In this document: one piece after another, positions 45,656 to 53,585 of the stretch | Layout: each line of letters opens with the position of its first letter | How positions within the stretch are numbered: position 1 is the first letter of the stretch | Assembly: GCA_017469845.1 (NCBI GenBank) | Contig: JAFUFP010000022.1 | Location: forward strand, 1 to 60,030 | Length of the DNA: 60,030 bases | Reading direction: 5' to 3' | Source of the DNA: Bacteroidales bacterium | Lineage (GTDB): Bacteria; Bacteroidota; Bacteroidia; Bacteroidales; UBA932 | Position numbers and translations under genes: made by a program | The notes under the pieces: model-generated | What the model was told of the DNA's origin: nothing | Seen by the model: the letters and a program-made list of their open reading frames with translations, nothing else | The model's database searches: none

Positions 45656-47260
45656 CTATCGATCGTACTCGAATCTGACATCGATAGGAACATGCTCCAG
45701 GCGGAGGTTCATATTGTCAGCCTTGTAGTTGGCGGTAGTTTTCGAGTATTTGTCCTCGAACTCCTTCGCGAAGGCGACGTCTCCGGTAGCTTGGGTCTTG
45801 AGAATAAGGCTCGCAAGTTGCTCGATACTCTCCTCCATCTTCTTGAAGTTGATGGAATAGTGACCATTGTTACCTCTCTTGAAGGCACCCTGCTCAGCAA
45901 GGTAGTTGTAGATCATGATGTTGGATTTTCCGAGAGCGGACTCCTCACCGAAACGCTCAGACCTCACGAGGCTGATGAAGAATGTCGTAAGGGCGTTCTC
46001 CTTGGTGGCAAGCCATGAAAGGTTGTGCTTGTCGACCATCTTGAGGACGAGATACTCTCCGAGGGCGTAGGCTTTGGCCTTCTCCCAAGTAAGAGCGGAT
46101 GCTCCGAGAGCGTCAGATACGCTTCCCTTTCCGTTGACGGTTTCCTTGACACCGAGGCCATGGGCAACCTCACGGAAGGCGACATTCCAGTAGAAAGCTT
46201 CAGGATCCACATTGGCTGCACCGTCCTTATCGAAAAGAACGTTTGCTGAAGGACGGATGATACGGTTGAATTTCTCCATCAGGACATTGCGAAGAAGAAT
46301 GGTCCTGGTTCCCTTCTCAGCCTGTACTTTGGGATCATAAGGGAGATTGATAGCGATAACCTTGACTCCGGCATTGGCCTGACCCGCATAGTAGAGGGCG
46401 TCGCAGCAGAAGATATTGGAAGAAAGACCGGGTTCGAAGGTCTTGTATTCCGCAGGGCAAGGAAGGCTCTGCTGAAGTTCGGGAAGCATTCCGACATACT
46501 TCTTGAGGAGCTCCGTCCTGTCGAGGTCCTTCAGGAGAACGAAAGCCTCATAGGAGGTCTTCTTTCCGTAAAGCTGGTCGTCATCGGTCTGGTTGGGGCC
46601 GATTACGAGGTCCATCTTGCTGTCGTCCATGTCGAGCCATGCGAGGTCGCTCTCATAGTAGTTGTCCGTACGGAGAGCCTCGATCTTCTTGAGAAGGTAA
46701 TTCTTGACTGAAGGCTTGATGGTGATGTCGGCTGCGGCAGCGAGGCGTACGGCGATCTTCTCGATGTTCTCGCTGTACTCATCGTGATACCATACGGTCT
46801 TGAGCGAACCGTCCTCGTTCCTCCTGATGAGGGTGTAAGGGCTGTTCTTGTCAGGATCGTCGAACGCCTGGAATTCAGCGTCGGTCATGTCTGCGGGATA
46901 GAAGTTCACACCCGCGGGCCTAGGTCCGTAACCCTCGACAAAGGGCTGGGCGTTGATTCTGTCCCAAGGACCGTAATTGATCATCGCATATTCTTTCTGA
47001 TCGGCGTTGGGGAGATTTTCCATGAGGGACTTGTCTCCGAAATACTGCTTCCAGTAGATCTCGTCAACCTGATCGGCGGCAAATTTGTATAAGTTGAGGA
47101 CTTCTTTTCCGTTGTCGCTTATGTCGGAAAGGTCAGGAGTCGCGATCTTCACAACGGCATACTCCTGAATATCCTTGGATACCTTGGATTTGTGAGTAGG
47201 GTTGCAGGCCACGATCACCGCGGCAGCTGACAACATGATAAATAGTTTCTTTATATCCAT
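45656..47260 (-). CDS. M49 (dipeptidyl-peptidase III)-like lipoprotein with altered zinc motif
   Basis: 534 residues from the start at 47260, with a lipoprotein signal (IVAC, Cys19 region) and then an M49-like sequence (NLYKFAADQVDEIYWKQYFG near the N-terminus; WNVAFREVAHGLGVKETVNG in the active-site region). Active members of this group have HExxH with a downstream Glu as zinc ligands. Here the first His is Arg (REVAH; codon CGT, one base from CAT) and the EE pair of the second motif reads EK (WEKAKA). It is therefore probably not a zinc peptidase, though the fold seems whole. Family assignment is by eye. Confidence 0.78.
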   Translation of the reverse strand: MDIKKLFIMLSAAAVIVACNPTHKSKVSKDIQEYAVVKIATPDLSDISDNGKEVLNLYKFAADQVDEIYWKQYFGDKSLMENLPNADQKEYAMINYGPWDRINAQPFVEGYGPRPAGVNFYPADMTDAEFQAFDDPDKNSPYTLIRRNEDGSLKTVWYHDEYSENIEKIAVRLAAAADITIKPSVKNYLLKKIEALRTDNYYESDLAWLDMDDSKMDLVIGPNQTDDDQLYGKKTSYEAFVLLKDLDRTELLKKYVGMLPELQQSLPCPAEYKTFEPGLSSNIFCCDALYYAGQANAGVKVIAINLPYDPKVQAEKGTRTILLRNVLMEKFNRIIRPSANVLFDKDGAANVDPEAFYWNVAFREVAHGLGVKETVNGKGSVSDALGASALTWEKAKAYALGEYLVLKMVDKHNLSWLATKENALTTFFISLVRSERFGEESALGKSNIMIYNYLAEQGAFKRGNNGHYSINFKKMEESIEQLASLILKTQATGDVAFAKEFEDKYSKTTANYKADNMNLRLEHVPIDVRFEYDR

Positions 47261-47296
47261 GACAATGATTATAACAATTGCTTTAAAAATATTCCG

Positions 47297-47304
47297 CAAA
47301 GTTA
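47297..47304 (-). promoter_or_regulatory. -7 element for the M49-like gene
   Basis: TAACTTTG on the minus strand, 36 nt before the start codon; a TTTG lies 16 nt upstream (47321-47324), shorter than usual. Confidence 0.5.
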
Positions 47305-47410
47305 ATCACGCCCTTTGAGACAAACAATTTTTGACGTGACTTTTTGAAAAATCATAAGGCTTTTGCCGTATTCCGGGGACGTGGGACTTGAACAATGACA
47401 AAAACAATAC

Positions 47411-47441
47411 TTTGCGAATTCCTTAAAAGTACATATCTTTG
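47411..47441 (+). promoter_or_regulatory. tRNA-Leu promoter, Bacteroidota type
   Basis: TTTG (47411-47414), 19 bases, TATCTTTG (47434-47441); exact consensus. The transcript would start about 80 nt before the tRNA. Confidence 0.8.
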
Positions 47442-47527
47442 CAATCCCTTTCCGGACACAGACTTCGGCAGCTTCCCAAGGCCGATTTCAGCGATGGGTC
47501 CATGTTACGGCCTTCCGGATAGGTTTT

Positions 47528-47608
47528 GCGGGTGTGTTGAAATTGGTAGACAAGCCAGACTTAGGATCTGGTGCCTTCGGCGTATGGGTTCGAGTCCCTT
47601 CACCCGCA
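47528..47608 (+). tRNA. tRNA-Leu (anticodon TAG)
   Basis: Acceptor arms GCGGGTG/CACCCGC, anticodon stem CCAGA-CTTAGGA-TCTGG presenting TAG, a long variable arm (TGCCTTCGGCG) as required for Leu, and T-arm GGTTCGAGTCC. CCA is not encoded. Followed by its own terminator. Confidence 0.96.
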
Positions 47609-47616
47609 CATTAGTT

Positions 47617-47641
47617 GCCTGGCTTCACGCCAGGCTTTTTT
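47617..47641 (+). terminator. tRNA-Leu terminator
   Basis: GCCTGGC-TTCAC-GCCAGGC followed by six T, 8 nt after the tRNA. Confidence 0.93.
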
Positions 47642-47718
47642 CGTTTGCGGCTGGGGACTCCACCTCTAACCCCTGTCGAACAATTTATAAATAAGTTGCA
47701 TATTTCTTAAACTATTCT

Positions 47719-47726
47719 TATATTTG
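47719..47726 (+). promoter_or_regulatory. -7 element for the HepT-MntA operon
   Basis: TATATTTG only 8 nt before the first ATG (47735), so the mRNA would have almost no leader. A GTTG lies 20 nt upstream at 47695-47698 in place of TTTG. Confidence 0.6.
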
Positions 47727-47734
47727 CGAAAAAG

Positions 47735-48235
47735 ATGGATATGAACGAATCTATAAAAAGGATGCGAAAGTCAAGGGGAATGACTCAGGAGCAGGTAGGA
47801 ATATTGGCCGGTATGAGCAAGTCACAGATATCCAGAATGGAGAGCGGAAAGCTTGGAAGTCCTGCCACGTACGCTCGTGTACTTGATGCCCTTGGTTATA
47901 AGGCCGTCGTACATTATGAGGATGTCAGAGGTGGCAATGGACTGGGAAGAGATCAGATACTATCAATGCTTAAAGTTTACTACTTATACAACAAGTCGGC
48001 TTTTGGAATTGAAAGAATCGGTCTGTTTGGAAGCTTTGCCAGGGATGAAGGGCGTGCAGACAGTGATATCGACATCATCATTACGCTCTCAAAGCCAGAT
48101 TTATTTCTATACTCCACCATTGCAAGCCAATTGGAGACCGTTTTCGGAAGACACGTAGACCTTGTTTCTTCCAAATCTATTTTTCCCGAAAAATTTGCCT
48201 GTCGTCTGAAGGAGGAGACCATCTATGTATCCTAA
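47735..48235 (+). CDS. MntA-type antitoxin with N-terminal XRE helix-turn-helix
   Basis: 166 residues in two parts. Residues 5-58 form an XRE helix-turn-helix (RGMTQEQVGILAGMSKSQIS). Residues about 72-166 form a minimal nucleotidyltransferase with GSFARDEGRADSDID at 99-113: Gly-Ser, ten residues, then Asp111-x-Asp113. In known HepT-MntA systems the nucleotidyltransferase silences the HEPN toxin by adding AMP to a Tyr. The fused DNA-binding domain would let the antitoxin repress its own promoter (inference). It overlaps the toxin gene by 11 nt. The start sits just after the -7 element, so near-leaderless translation is likely. Confidence 0.88.
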   Translation: MDMNESIKRMRKSRGMTQEQVGILAGMSKSQISRMESGKLGSPATYARVLDALGYKAVVHYEDVRGGNGLGRDQILSMLKVYYLYNKSAFGIERIGLFGSFARDEGRADSDIDIIITLSKPDLFLYSTIASQLETVFGRHVDLVSSKSIFPEKFACRLKEETIYVS

Positions 48236-48629
48236 AAAAGAACGCGTTCTTTCCCTGCTTGATGCCGCCTTAAAGGAGATGAACCTGTTGCTAGAAATGA
48301 GCAAGGACATTAATGCGCCCGACGACTTTGTCTCCAGCACTCCCGGGCTCATTGTTTTCCGTGCCTGCGGAATGAGCCTCCAATATATAACCGAAAGTCT
48401 CGTCAAGATCCGCAACATTTGTGGCAGTGACTTCTTCAAAACATACTCATCTATTCCCTGGCCTGCCGTCTTTGGGATGCGTAATTTCCTGTCTCACGAA
48501 TATGGAGACGTTGATGCTGAAGGCATATTCAACACCGTTAAGACAAATATCCCCGAACTTTTACAAGTCTCTAAAAAAATTCAGCATGACGTGATTAAAG
48601 GAAGTCTGGATGCCTTCTTGTCAGATTAG
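48225..48629 (+). CDS. hepT: HepT-type HEPN toxin (DUF86)
   Basis: 134-residue helical protein with the RNase motif R-x4-H-x-Tyr: Arg86, His91, Tyr93 in MRNFLSHEYGD. HEPN toxins cleave RNA, and the Tyr is the residue modified by MntA in studied systems. The motif is complete, so the toxin should be active. Translationally coupled to the antitoxin upstream. Confidence 0.88.
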   Translation: MYPKKERVLSLLDAALKEMNLLLEMSKDINAPDDFVSSTPGLIVFRACGMSLQYITESLVKIRNICGSDFFKTYSSIPWPAVFGMRNFLSHEYGDVDAEGIFNTVKTNIPELLQVSKKIQHDVIKGSLDAFLSD

Positions 48630-48869
48630 TCTTTGAGCTGTAAAACAAATAGATATATAGCGTCGAGATCCTCAAAAATGGTTCGATAATTGTCCCTTTG
48701 CCAGCACAAAAAAGTCTTCCGAGTCTTTTTCAAGTCACATTGCTTACGGTCCCTCTCTTTTTTAACCCGGTGTCCGGTTTTTGAGGGACCCTTGAAAAAA
48801 GAATCCCCCATCCCTTCAAGTCCCTCAATGCCGACTGTCGCGTCAACGCTCTTTTTCGGGTGAATGATA
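48630..48869. other. non-coding stretch with nested hairpins between hepT and nagB
   Basis: No gene. GGTCCCTC (48749 area) can pair with GAGGGACC (about 48782), enclosing AACCCGG-TGT-CCGGTTT; a third copy, GTCCCTC, near 48821 could compete. CTTGAA/TTCAAG arms lie between. It may hold the terminators of the convergent hepT and nagB transcripts or a small RNA. Confidence 0.4.
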
Positions 48870-49664
48870 CTACATCCCTTCCGCCTCCTCCACAGCTTTG
48901 AAGTACCTGTATGAGTTCACCTTCAGTTCGCCCACAGAGTCCTCGTCGCAAACTATCGTGGAGCACGGATGATTCTGAAGGCAACTCAAGGTGCAGGCGT
49001 GGGAAAGAGGACCTTCAATCGCGTCACGCAGTGCTCTTGCCTTCTTTGATCCGAACGCCAAGATGACGACCTCCTGCGATGAAGTTACGGTCGCGACCCC
49101 GACCGTAAGAGCTTTGGCGGGAACCGCATCCGGATCTCCACCGAAGAAACGGGAATTCACCCTCCTGGTATCGGCGGTAAGAGTGATGGGGCGGGTACGG
49201 GACGAAAGGGATGAAAACGGCTCATTGAATGCGATATGTCCGTCTTCGCCAACTCCACCGAGAAACAGGTCGAATCCCCCCTCACGGGAAATCGCCTCTT
49301 CATACTCCCGGCATTCCTTCTCAAGGTCCGGGGCGTTTCCGTTCAGTATATGGATATTCTCCTCGGGAATGTCAATATGGTCGAAAAGAGAACGATGCAT
49401 GAATGAATGGTAACTCTCCGGGTGTTCTTCGGGAATACCGACATATTCATCCATATTGAACGTGATGACATTGCGGAACGACAATTCACAATCCTTGACC
49501 ATGCGGATGAGTTCAGCATAAGTCTCCAGAGGAGTTGAACCCGTACAAAGGCCGAGAACGAATGGTTTGTCCGTAACGGAAGCTTTGCGGGTGATCCTTT
49601 CCGCGATATGGCGGGCTGCCCACAAAGATCCTTCCGAAGAATTGTTTCTGATTATTACTTTCAT
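48870..49664 (-). CDS. nagB: glucosamine-6-phosphate deaminase
   Basis: Converts glucosamine-6-phosphate to fructose-6-phosphate and ammonia, linking amino-sugar use to glycolysis. 264 residues. LCTGSTPLETY (phosphate site, 39-49), FNMDEYVG with Asp72, and GEDGHIAFNEP with Asp141, His143 and Glu148 are all standard. No other nag gene lies beside it; a sialidase gene is 2.3 kb away, which may be chance. Confidence 0.95.
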   Translation of the reverse strand: MKVIIRNNSSEGSLWAARHIAERITRKASVTDKPFVLGLCTGSTPLETYAELIRMVKDCELSFRNVITFNMDEYVGIPEEHPESYHSFMHRSLFDHIDIPEENIHILNGNAPDLEKECREYEEAISREGGFDLFLGGVGEDGHIAFNEPFSSLSSRTRPITLTADTRRVNSRFFGGDPDAVPAKALTVGVATVTSSQEVVILAFGSKKARALRDAIEGPLSHACTLSCLQNHPCSTIVCDEDSVGELKVNSYRYFKAVEEAEGM

Positions 49665-49810
49665 AACGACAAAGGTGATTTGGGATATGCGAAATTAGCC
49701 CAAACCACCTTCAACGTGGAGACAATAATGCGTAGTGTTATTCACACTTTGCGCAAAATTGGAGTATCATCATTTTCGGAACCGTTTTTCCATCAATTCT
49801 TCGCTTGGAT

Positions 49811-50860
49811 TCAGAACGTGTAAGTCGGAACACTGCCCGAAGAATATTGGAGAGTGGAAACTACGATAAGAGTCGTCAGAACGGCCACGACTATGAGCCA
49901 GAGAACGAAAATCACGAGTCCCGGATGCCAGGAAGGGGCCTTGAACCCGAAAATCATCATGACCGCCGCATAAAGAAGTCCGATGAACGGAAGGAACCAT
50001 ACCCCGAATGCGAGGACATGCACCAAAGGCATATCTACGACCGAGAGAATACCGGGAGTCTCCAGAAGTTCGCCTGTCGCGAAGGAATAGATATTGTCAA
50101 GGCCGAACTTGCCGGGGAAGAAGGCTCCGACCCCACCGGCGACCAATCCGGAAACGGCCGACAGAAGGAATATTATGCCGATGAACATTGTAACGGCCCT
50201 TCCGAAGGTATGGCCCTTAGCTTCCTGCTTGGAAGGATTGCTCTTCACGTTCATGACGTTGCGCTGAATCTCATCAAGCGAGCCGGTCTGACCTTTCTGG
50301 CTCCATTTCTGCTTGACGGTCCTCGCTGCGGGCATCGATATCCAAAGGATGATGTATATGGCGGGAGCCGAGAGGTATAAAGCGTCACCTCTATGGAAGA
50401 AGCCCAACATGGGGAAAGCCGTCAGGAGTGCAAAAGCCAACCTGAATATAACGACATCTATACCCGAGTATATCGCAAGACCCGAGCACACTCCGGCGAC
50501 GACCTTGTCGGAAAGGTCCCTGTAGAGTTTCTTCTTCGGGCCGGTCTTCCCGGCTTTGGTGTCGGCATCCGCAGGATCACCGTCCGTAGATGAGGATGAT
50601 TCGCTTTCTATCACTTCCGGTCTTCCGATGATTTCAACGACATCCTTGACCATCTGCGCATTCACGACACCCCCGTCGCTGGTCTTTTCCAGAAGGAGTT
50701 CAGCCATCCTCTCCTCGATTCCCTCCATAATCTCCTTCCCTCCTTCCTTACTGAGATAGAATTCCTCCAGGGATGAAATATACTCCCCGGCAGCCGAAGC
50801 GGCTTCAGCATCCATCGTGAAGGCATAGCCTCCGATGCTCATCACCTGAGTCTCAATCAT
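49811..50860 (-). CDS. PspC-domain membrane protein, long form
   Basis: 349 residues. A cytoplasmic N-terminal part (about 1-105) resembles that of the neighbouring short PspC protein: IGGYAFTMDAEAASAAGEYI, then the KKLYRDLSDKVVAGVCSGLA start of the PspC domain (about 110-180). Four or five hydrophobic helices follow. PspC domains sense or respond to membrane stress. It overlaps padR by 8 nt, so all three genes are coupled. Confidence 0.85.
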   Translation of the reverse strand: MIETQVMSIGGYAFTMDAEAASAAGEYISSLEEFYLSKEGGKEIMEGIEERMAELLLEKTSDGGVVNAQMVKDVVEIIGRPEVIESESSSSTDGDPADADTKAGKTGPKKKLYRDLSDKVVAGVCSGLAIYSGIDVVIFRLAFALLTAFPMLGFFHRGDALYLSAPAIYIILWISMPAARTVKQKWSQKGQTGSLDEIQRNVMNVKSNPSKQEAKGHTFGRAVTMFIGIIFLLSAVSGLVAGGVGAFFPGKFGLDNIYSFATGELLETPGILSVVDMPLVHVLAFGVWFLPFIGLLYAAVMMIFGFKAPSWHPGLVIFVLWLIVVAVLTTLIVVSTLQYSSGSVPTYTF

Positions 50861-51200
50861 GGTTTCTCAATGTTTGTATTGTCGATACCATCTCCTGCCA
50901 TGCGGCATCCATTTCCGAAAGGACTTCCCTGCCCTTGTCGGTTATCACATAATACTTCCTGGGAGGTCCCTGGGTGGACTCTTCCCAACGGTACGACAGA
51001 AGACCCTGGTTCTTCTGGCGGATCAGAAGAGGGTACAGGGTACCTTCGACCACGATCATGTTCGCGGCCTTGAGTTCATCAATGATGGAGGAAGCGTAGG
51101 CTTCCTTGCGGCTGAGTATCGAAAGTATGCAATACTCAAGCACGCCCTTCCGCATCTGAGAGCGGACATTTTCTACTGTGCTTTCCATTTCCGTACTCAA
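50853..51200 (-). CDS. PadR family transcriptional regulator
   Basis: 115 residues with the PadR winged helix (KGVLEYCILSILSRKEAYAS, then MIVVEGTLYPLLIRQKNQGL) and the short C-terminal helix. PadR proteins bind palindromic operators; by position it should control this operon. It starts right at the stop of the upstream PspC gene. Confidence 0.92.
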   Translation of the reverse strand: MSTEMESTVENVRSQMRKGVLEYCILSILSRKEAYASSIIDELKAANMIVVEGTLYPLLIRQKNQGLLSYRWEESTQGPPRKYYVITDKGREVLSEMDAAWQEMVSTIQTLRNHD

Positions 51201-51812
51201 CTACTTTTTGTTTGAAGAAAATCGGGCCATATTCTCGGCTGTCACAGGGAGCCCGTACATCTCGCACTTCTGTGCCGGCGTGACGGCCTTGGGAACGGCG
51301 AACCACAGGATGATATAAATCCAGAAACCGGCGGAAGCCATCAGAAGGACAACCAGCATGACGATTTTGACGATCGCGGGATCGAGGTCGAGATAGATGG
51401 CAAGTCCGCTGCATATTCCGGCGATGGTCTTGTCATCCACGTTGCGGTAAAGTTTCTTTTTGGGCATGTCCCCGTCCTTGGGAGCATATGATCCTGAAGA
51501 AGAAGAGGAAGAGGAAGACGAAGAGCCGGTATCCGGTTCTGCGCTGCCGTCGGGCATTCCGAGTTGGGATACGACCTTTTCGACCAAGGCGAGATTGACC
51601 ACCCTGGAGCCTTGTCCGACTTCGGAAGAGAACAATTCGCAGATCCTCTGCTCAATATCCTCCATCACTTCATCGACCTGGGATGAGAGCATCCCCCCTT
51701 TTGAAGAGAGATTGGCCTTGAAATGATCAAGATACGATGCGAGTCTTGCATATGCATCCTCGTCTATCGGAAAACTTCTGCCTCCGATGCAGGCATTGAC
51801 CACTTTTTTCAT
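51201..51812 (-). CDS. PspC-domain membrane protein, short form
   Basis: 203 residues from the start at 51812 (MKKVVNACIGGRSFPIDEDA); the open frame extends upstream but without family sequence. N-terminal domain 1-100, a Ser-rich linker (SSSSSSSSSGS, near 110-118), and the PspC domain (KKKLYRNVDDKTIAGICSGL, then two hydrophobic helices). The long PspC protein in the same operon looks like a duplicate with added helices. Confidence 0.85.
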   Translation of the reverse strand: MKKVVNACIGGRSFPIDEDAYARLASYLDHFKANLSSKGGMLSSQVDEVMEDIEQRICELFSSEVGQGSRVVNLALVEKVVSQLGMPDGSAEPDTGSSSSSSSSSSGSYAPKDGDMPKKKLYRNVDDKTIAGICSGLAIYLDLDPAIVKIVMLVVLLMASAGFWIYIILWFAVPKAVTPAQKCEMYGLPVTAENMARFSSNKK

Positions 51813-51826
51813 TGTTTTTGGGTTTA

Positions 51827-51858
51827 CAAAGTTATTGTTGATGCAAAGATATAACAAA
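51827..51858 (-). promoter_or_regulatory. promoter region of the PspC-PadR operon
   Basis: Minus strand: TTTG (51855-51858), 20 bases, TAACTTTG (51827-51834). A second -7-like TATCTTTG lies at 51844-51851. Either could be used. Confidence 0.5.
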
Positions 51859-51946
51859 ATTTGAATACCTTGTATCACAAAGTACCAAAAATTTAAAGAA
51901 ATCGGTCATTTTCGGCCGATTCCTTGATTTCCGGTGCTGCCAGAGG

Positions 51947-53542
51947 CTATCTTGCCATGATATCGGAGAGTTTCACAGCCTGGAAAACGATCTGCGAGGT
52001 ACTGCCTTCATAGAGAATGCCGACAGTTTCGTCGTCTATCATTGACATGCAGGAGTATCCCCATGACCCGAATTCGTCCAGAAGAAGAGCGTAAGGCCAA
52101 CTCAATCCCCCGTCCGTACTCATCTTTATTGTCATATGGTCACGGCTTTTGTCCGAATCGGGATTGGAAAATAGAAGCTGTCCCGCTCGAGGACCGCAAA
52201 TGAGGCTGGCCATGCAGACAGGTTCACGGAGAGTCTTGTCGGAAGGATGGACTTTCCAGGTTTTACCGAGGTCGGAGGTCGTGAATACCCTTCTCCCTGT
52301 CTTTTCATTGTTCCGCATGTTGAGCATGAGCACACCGGGCTGAACTTCGGCCACCTGGGCTTCAGTCGTATTGGCGACAGGGCTTTCGCTCACATGCCAT
52401 GTTTGGCCATGGTCCTTGCTGTAGATTATGCCGGACCACGGCATCCTGTCTTCTCCTTCCTGGTGCTGATAAGCGAAAACGAGAGTCCCGTCCTTCATGG
52501 TGATGCCCCTCCCCGGTCCCTGGAAAGAGAATTTCCATTCCGGTTTCTTCACCTGGGCGGTGACATTGACGGGCTCAGTGAAGACAAGTCCACCATCGCC
52601 GGAACGGGCCATCATGAGTTGCGGTGTATCGATCGGATCGAATCCGTCTCCCGCCGCCCACCAACCGGTGCGCCCACCCATGCCGTGGGTCCATGCCGCT
52701 GCGACTATGATTTCTCCGGTATTCTCATCAACGAGCACAGCGGGATCACCGACCCCGTTCTGTCCCTCGGGAAGGCCTCCCGCGATGCCCATATCGAGTA
52801 CGATCTCCATCGGAGACCATGTCTTTCCGCCGTCTGAGGAACGGCTAAGGCCCACATCAATATCGTCCACAAGGTCCTGACTGAAGTTCCATCTCACATC
52901 ATAAACGGCTATCAGGTCTCCGTCAGGTGTTGTCGAAAGTCCCGGTATCCGGTATGAGTCCGCTCCGTCATCCCCGTGATTCCTGACGCTGACGGCAAAT
53001 CTTCTTTCCGACGGGCCTTCCTGCTTGATGGGCATATCCTTCCCCGAAACCGTCGCTCCTGAAACGGATGCGTCAAATGTCATTGAGATATCGTCAATCA
53101 TGGAAGAATCCACTTCCAAGCTCACGTAGAAATAATTCATCCCCTTGACAAGAGGGATTCCGTCACGAAGAATGTAGATCCCCTCCCCAACCGGATCTTC
53201 GACATGGTCAGCTTCGATAACGTAAGACCTGTCCGCCCACATGGGGTTTCCGCCGCCCCATCTGGAAGACCCCGCCTGGATTCCTATGGAGGAAGTCCTG
53301 TCCGGAATGGCCGAAGCGGTTCCGCTGTACATCAATCGGACAGACGAAACGGCTCCTTCCGGAATGCCGGACAAGTGGAACTTGACTTCATCCAAAGTCG
53401 CGTCACCATCCGAAGGGACTTCGATCTCGGAGACAATGTTGAGGGACCTGTCGAGAATGACGGGAACCCGCGGGTTGAAAACGGAAATCTGCAGCGGCAG
53501 CAAAGCTGCGACTGCAGATATTATGGATAAAATGACTTGCAT
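51947..53542 (-). CDS. exported exo-alpha-sialidase (GH33)
   Basis: Releases terminal sialic acid from host glycans. 531 residues with a signal peptide (hydrophobic 3-18). Residues about 20-175 form an N-terminal beta domain; the six-bladed propeller begins with YRIP at 197-200 (Arg198 of the Arg triad). Four Asp-boxes are seen: SSDGGKTW (235-242), YSKDHGQTW, TSDLGKTW and STDGGLSW. It follows the outer-membrane barrel gene by 43 nt and probably shares its transcript. Confidence 0.93.
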   Translation of the reverse strand: MQVILSIISAVAALLPLQISVFNPRVPVILDRSLNIVSEIEVPSDGDATLDEVKFHLSGIPEGAVSSVRLMYSGTASAIPDRTSSIGIQAGSSRWGGGNPMWADRSYVIEADHVEDPVGEGIYILRDGIPLVKGMNYFYVSLEVDSSMIDDISMTFDASVSGATVSGKDMPIKQEGPSERRFAVSVRNHGDDGADSYRIPGLSTTPDGDLIAVYDVRWNFSQDLVDDIDVGLSRSSDGGKTWSPMEIVLDMGIAGGLPEGQNGVGDPAVLVDENTGEIIVAAAWTHGMGGRTGWWAAGDGFDPIDTPQLMMARSGDGGLVFTEPVNVTAQVKKPEWKFSFQGPGRGITMKDGTLVFAYQHQEGEDRMPWSGIIYSKDHGQTWHVSESPVANTTEAQVAEVQPGVLMLNMRNNEKTGRRVFTTSDLGKTWKVHPSDKTLREPVCMASLICGPRAGQLLFSNPDSDKSRDHMTIKMSTDGGLSWPYALLLDEFGSWGYSCMSMIDDETVGILYEGSTSQIVFQAVKLSDIMAR

Positions 53543-53585
53543 GACAAGAGGGATTGGTTACCCTTTTTCCGCTGCAATAATCGGG

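Noticed and set aside
44101..45678. 525-codon plus-strand frame opposite the AspT/YidE-type transporter
   Set aside because: Shadow of a GC-rich membrane-protein gene; Pro/Arg/Ser-rich sequence with no domain.
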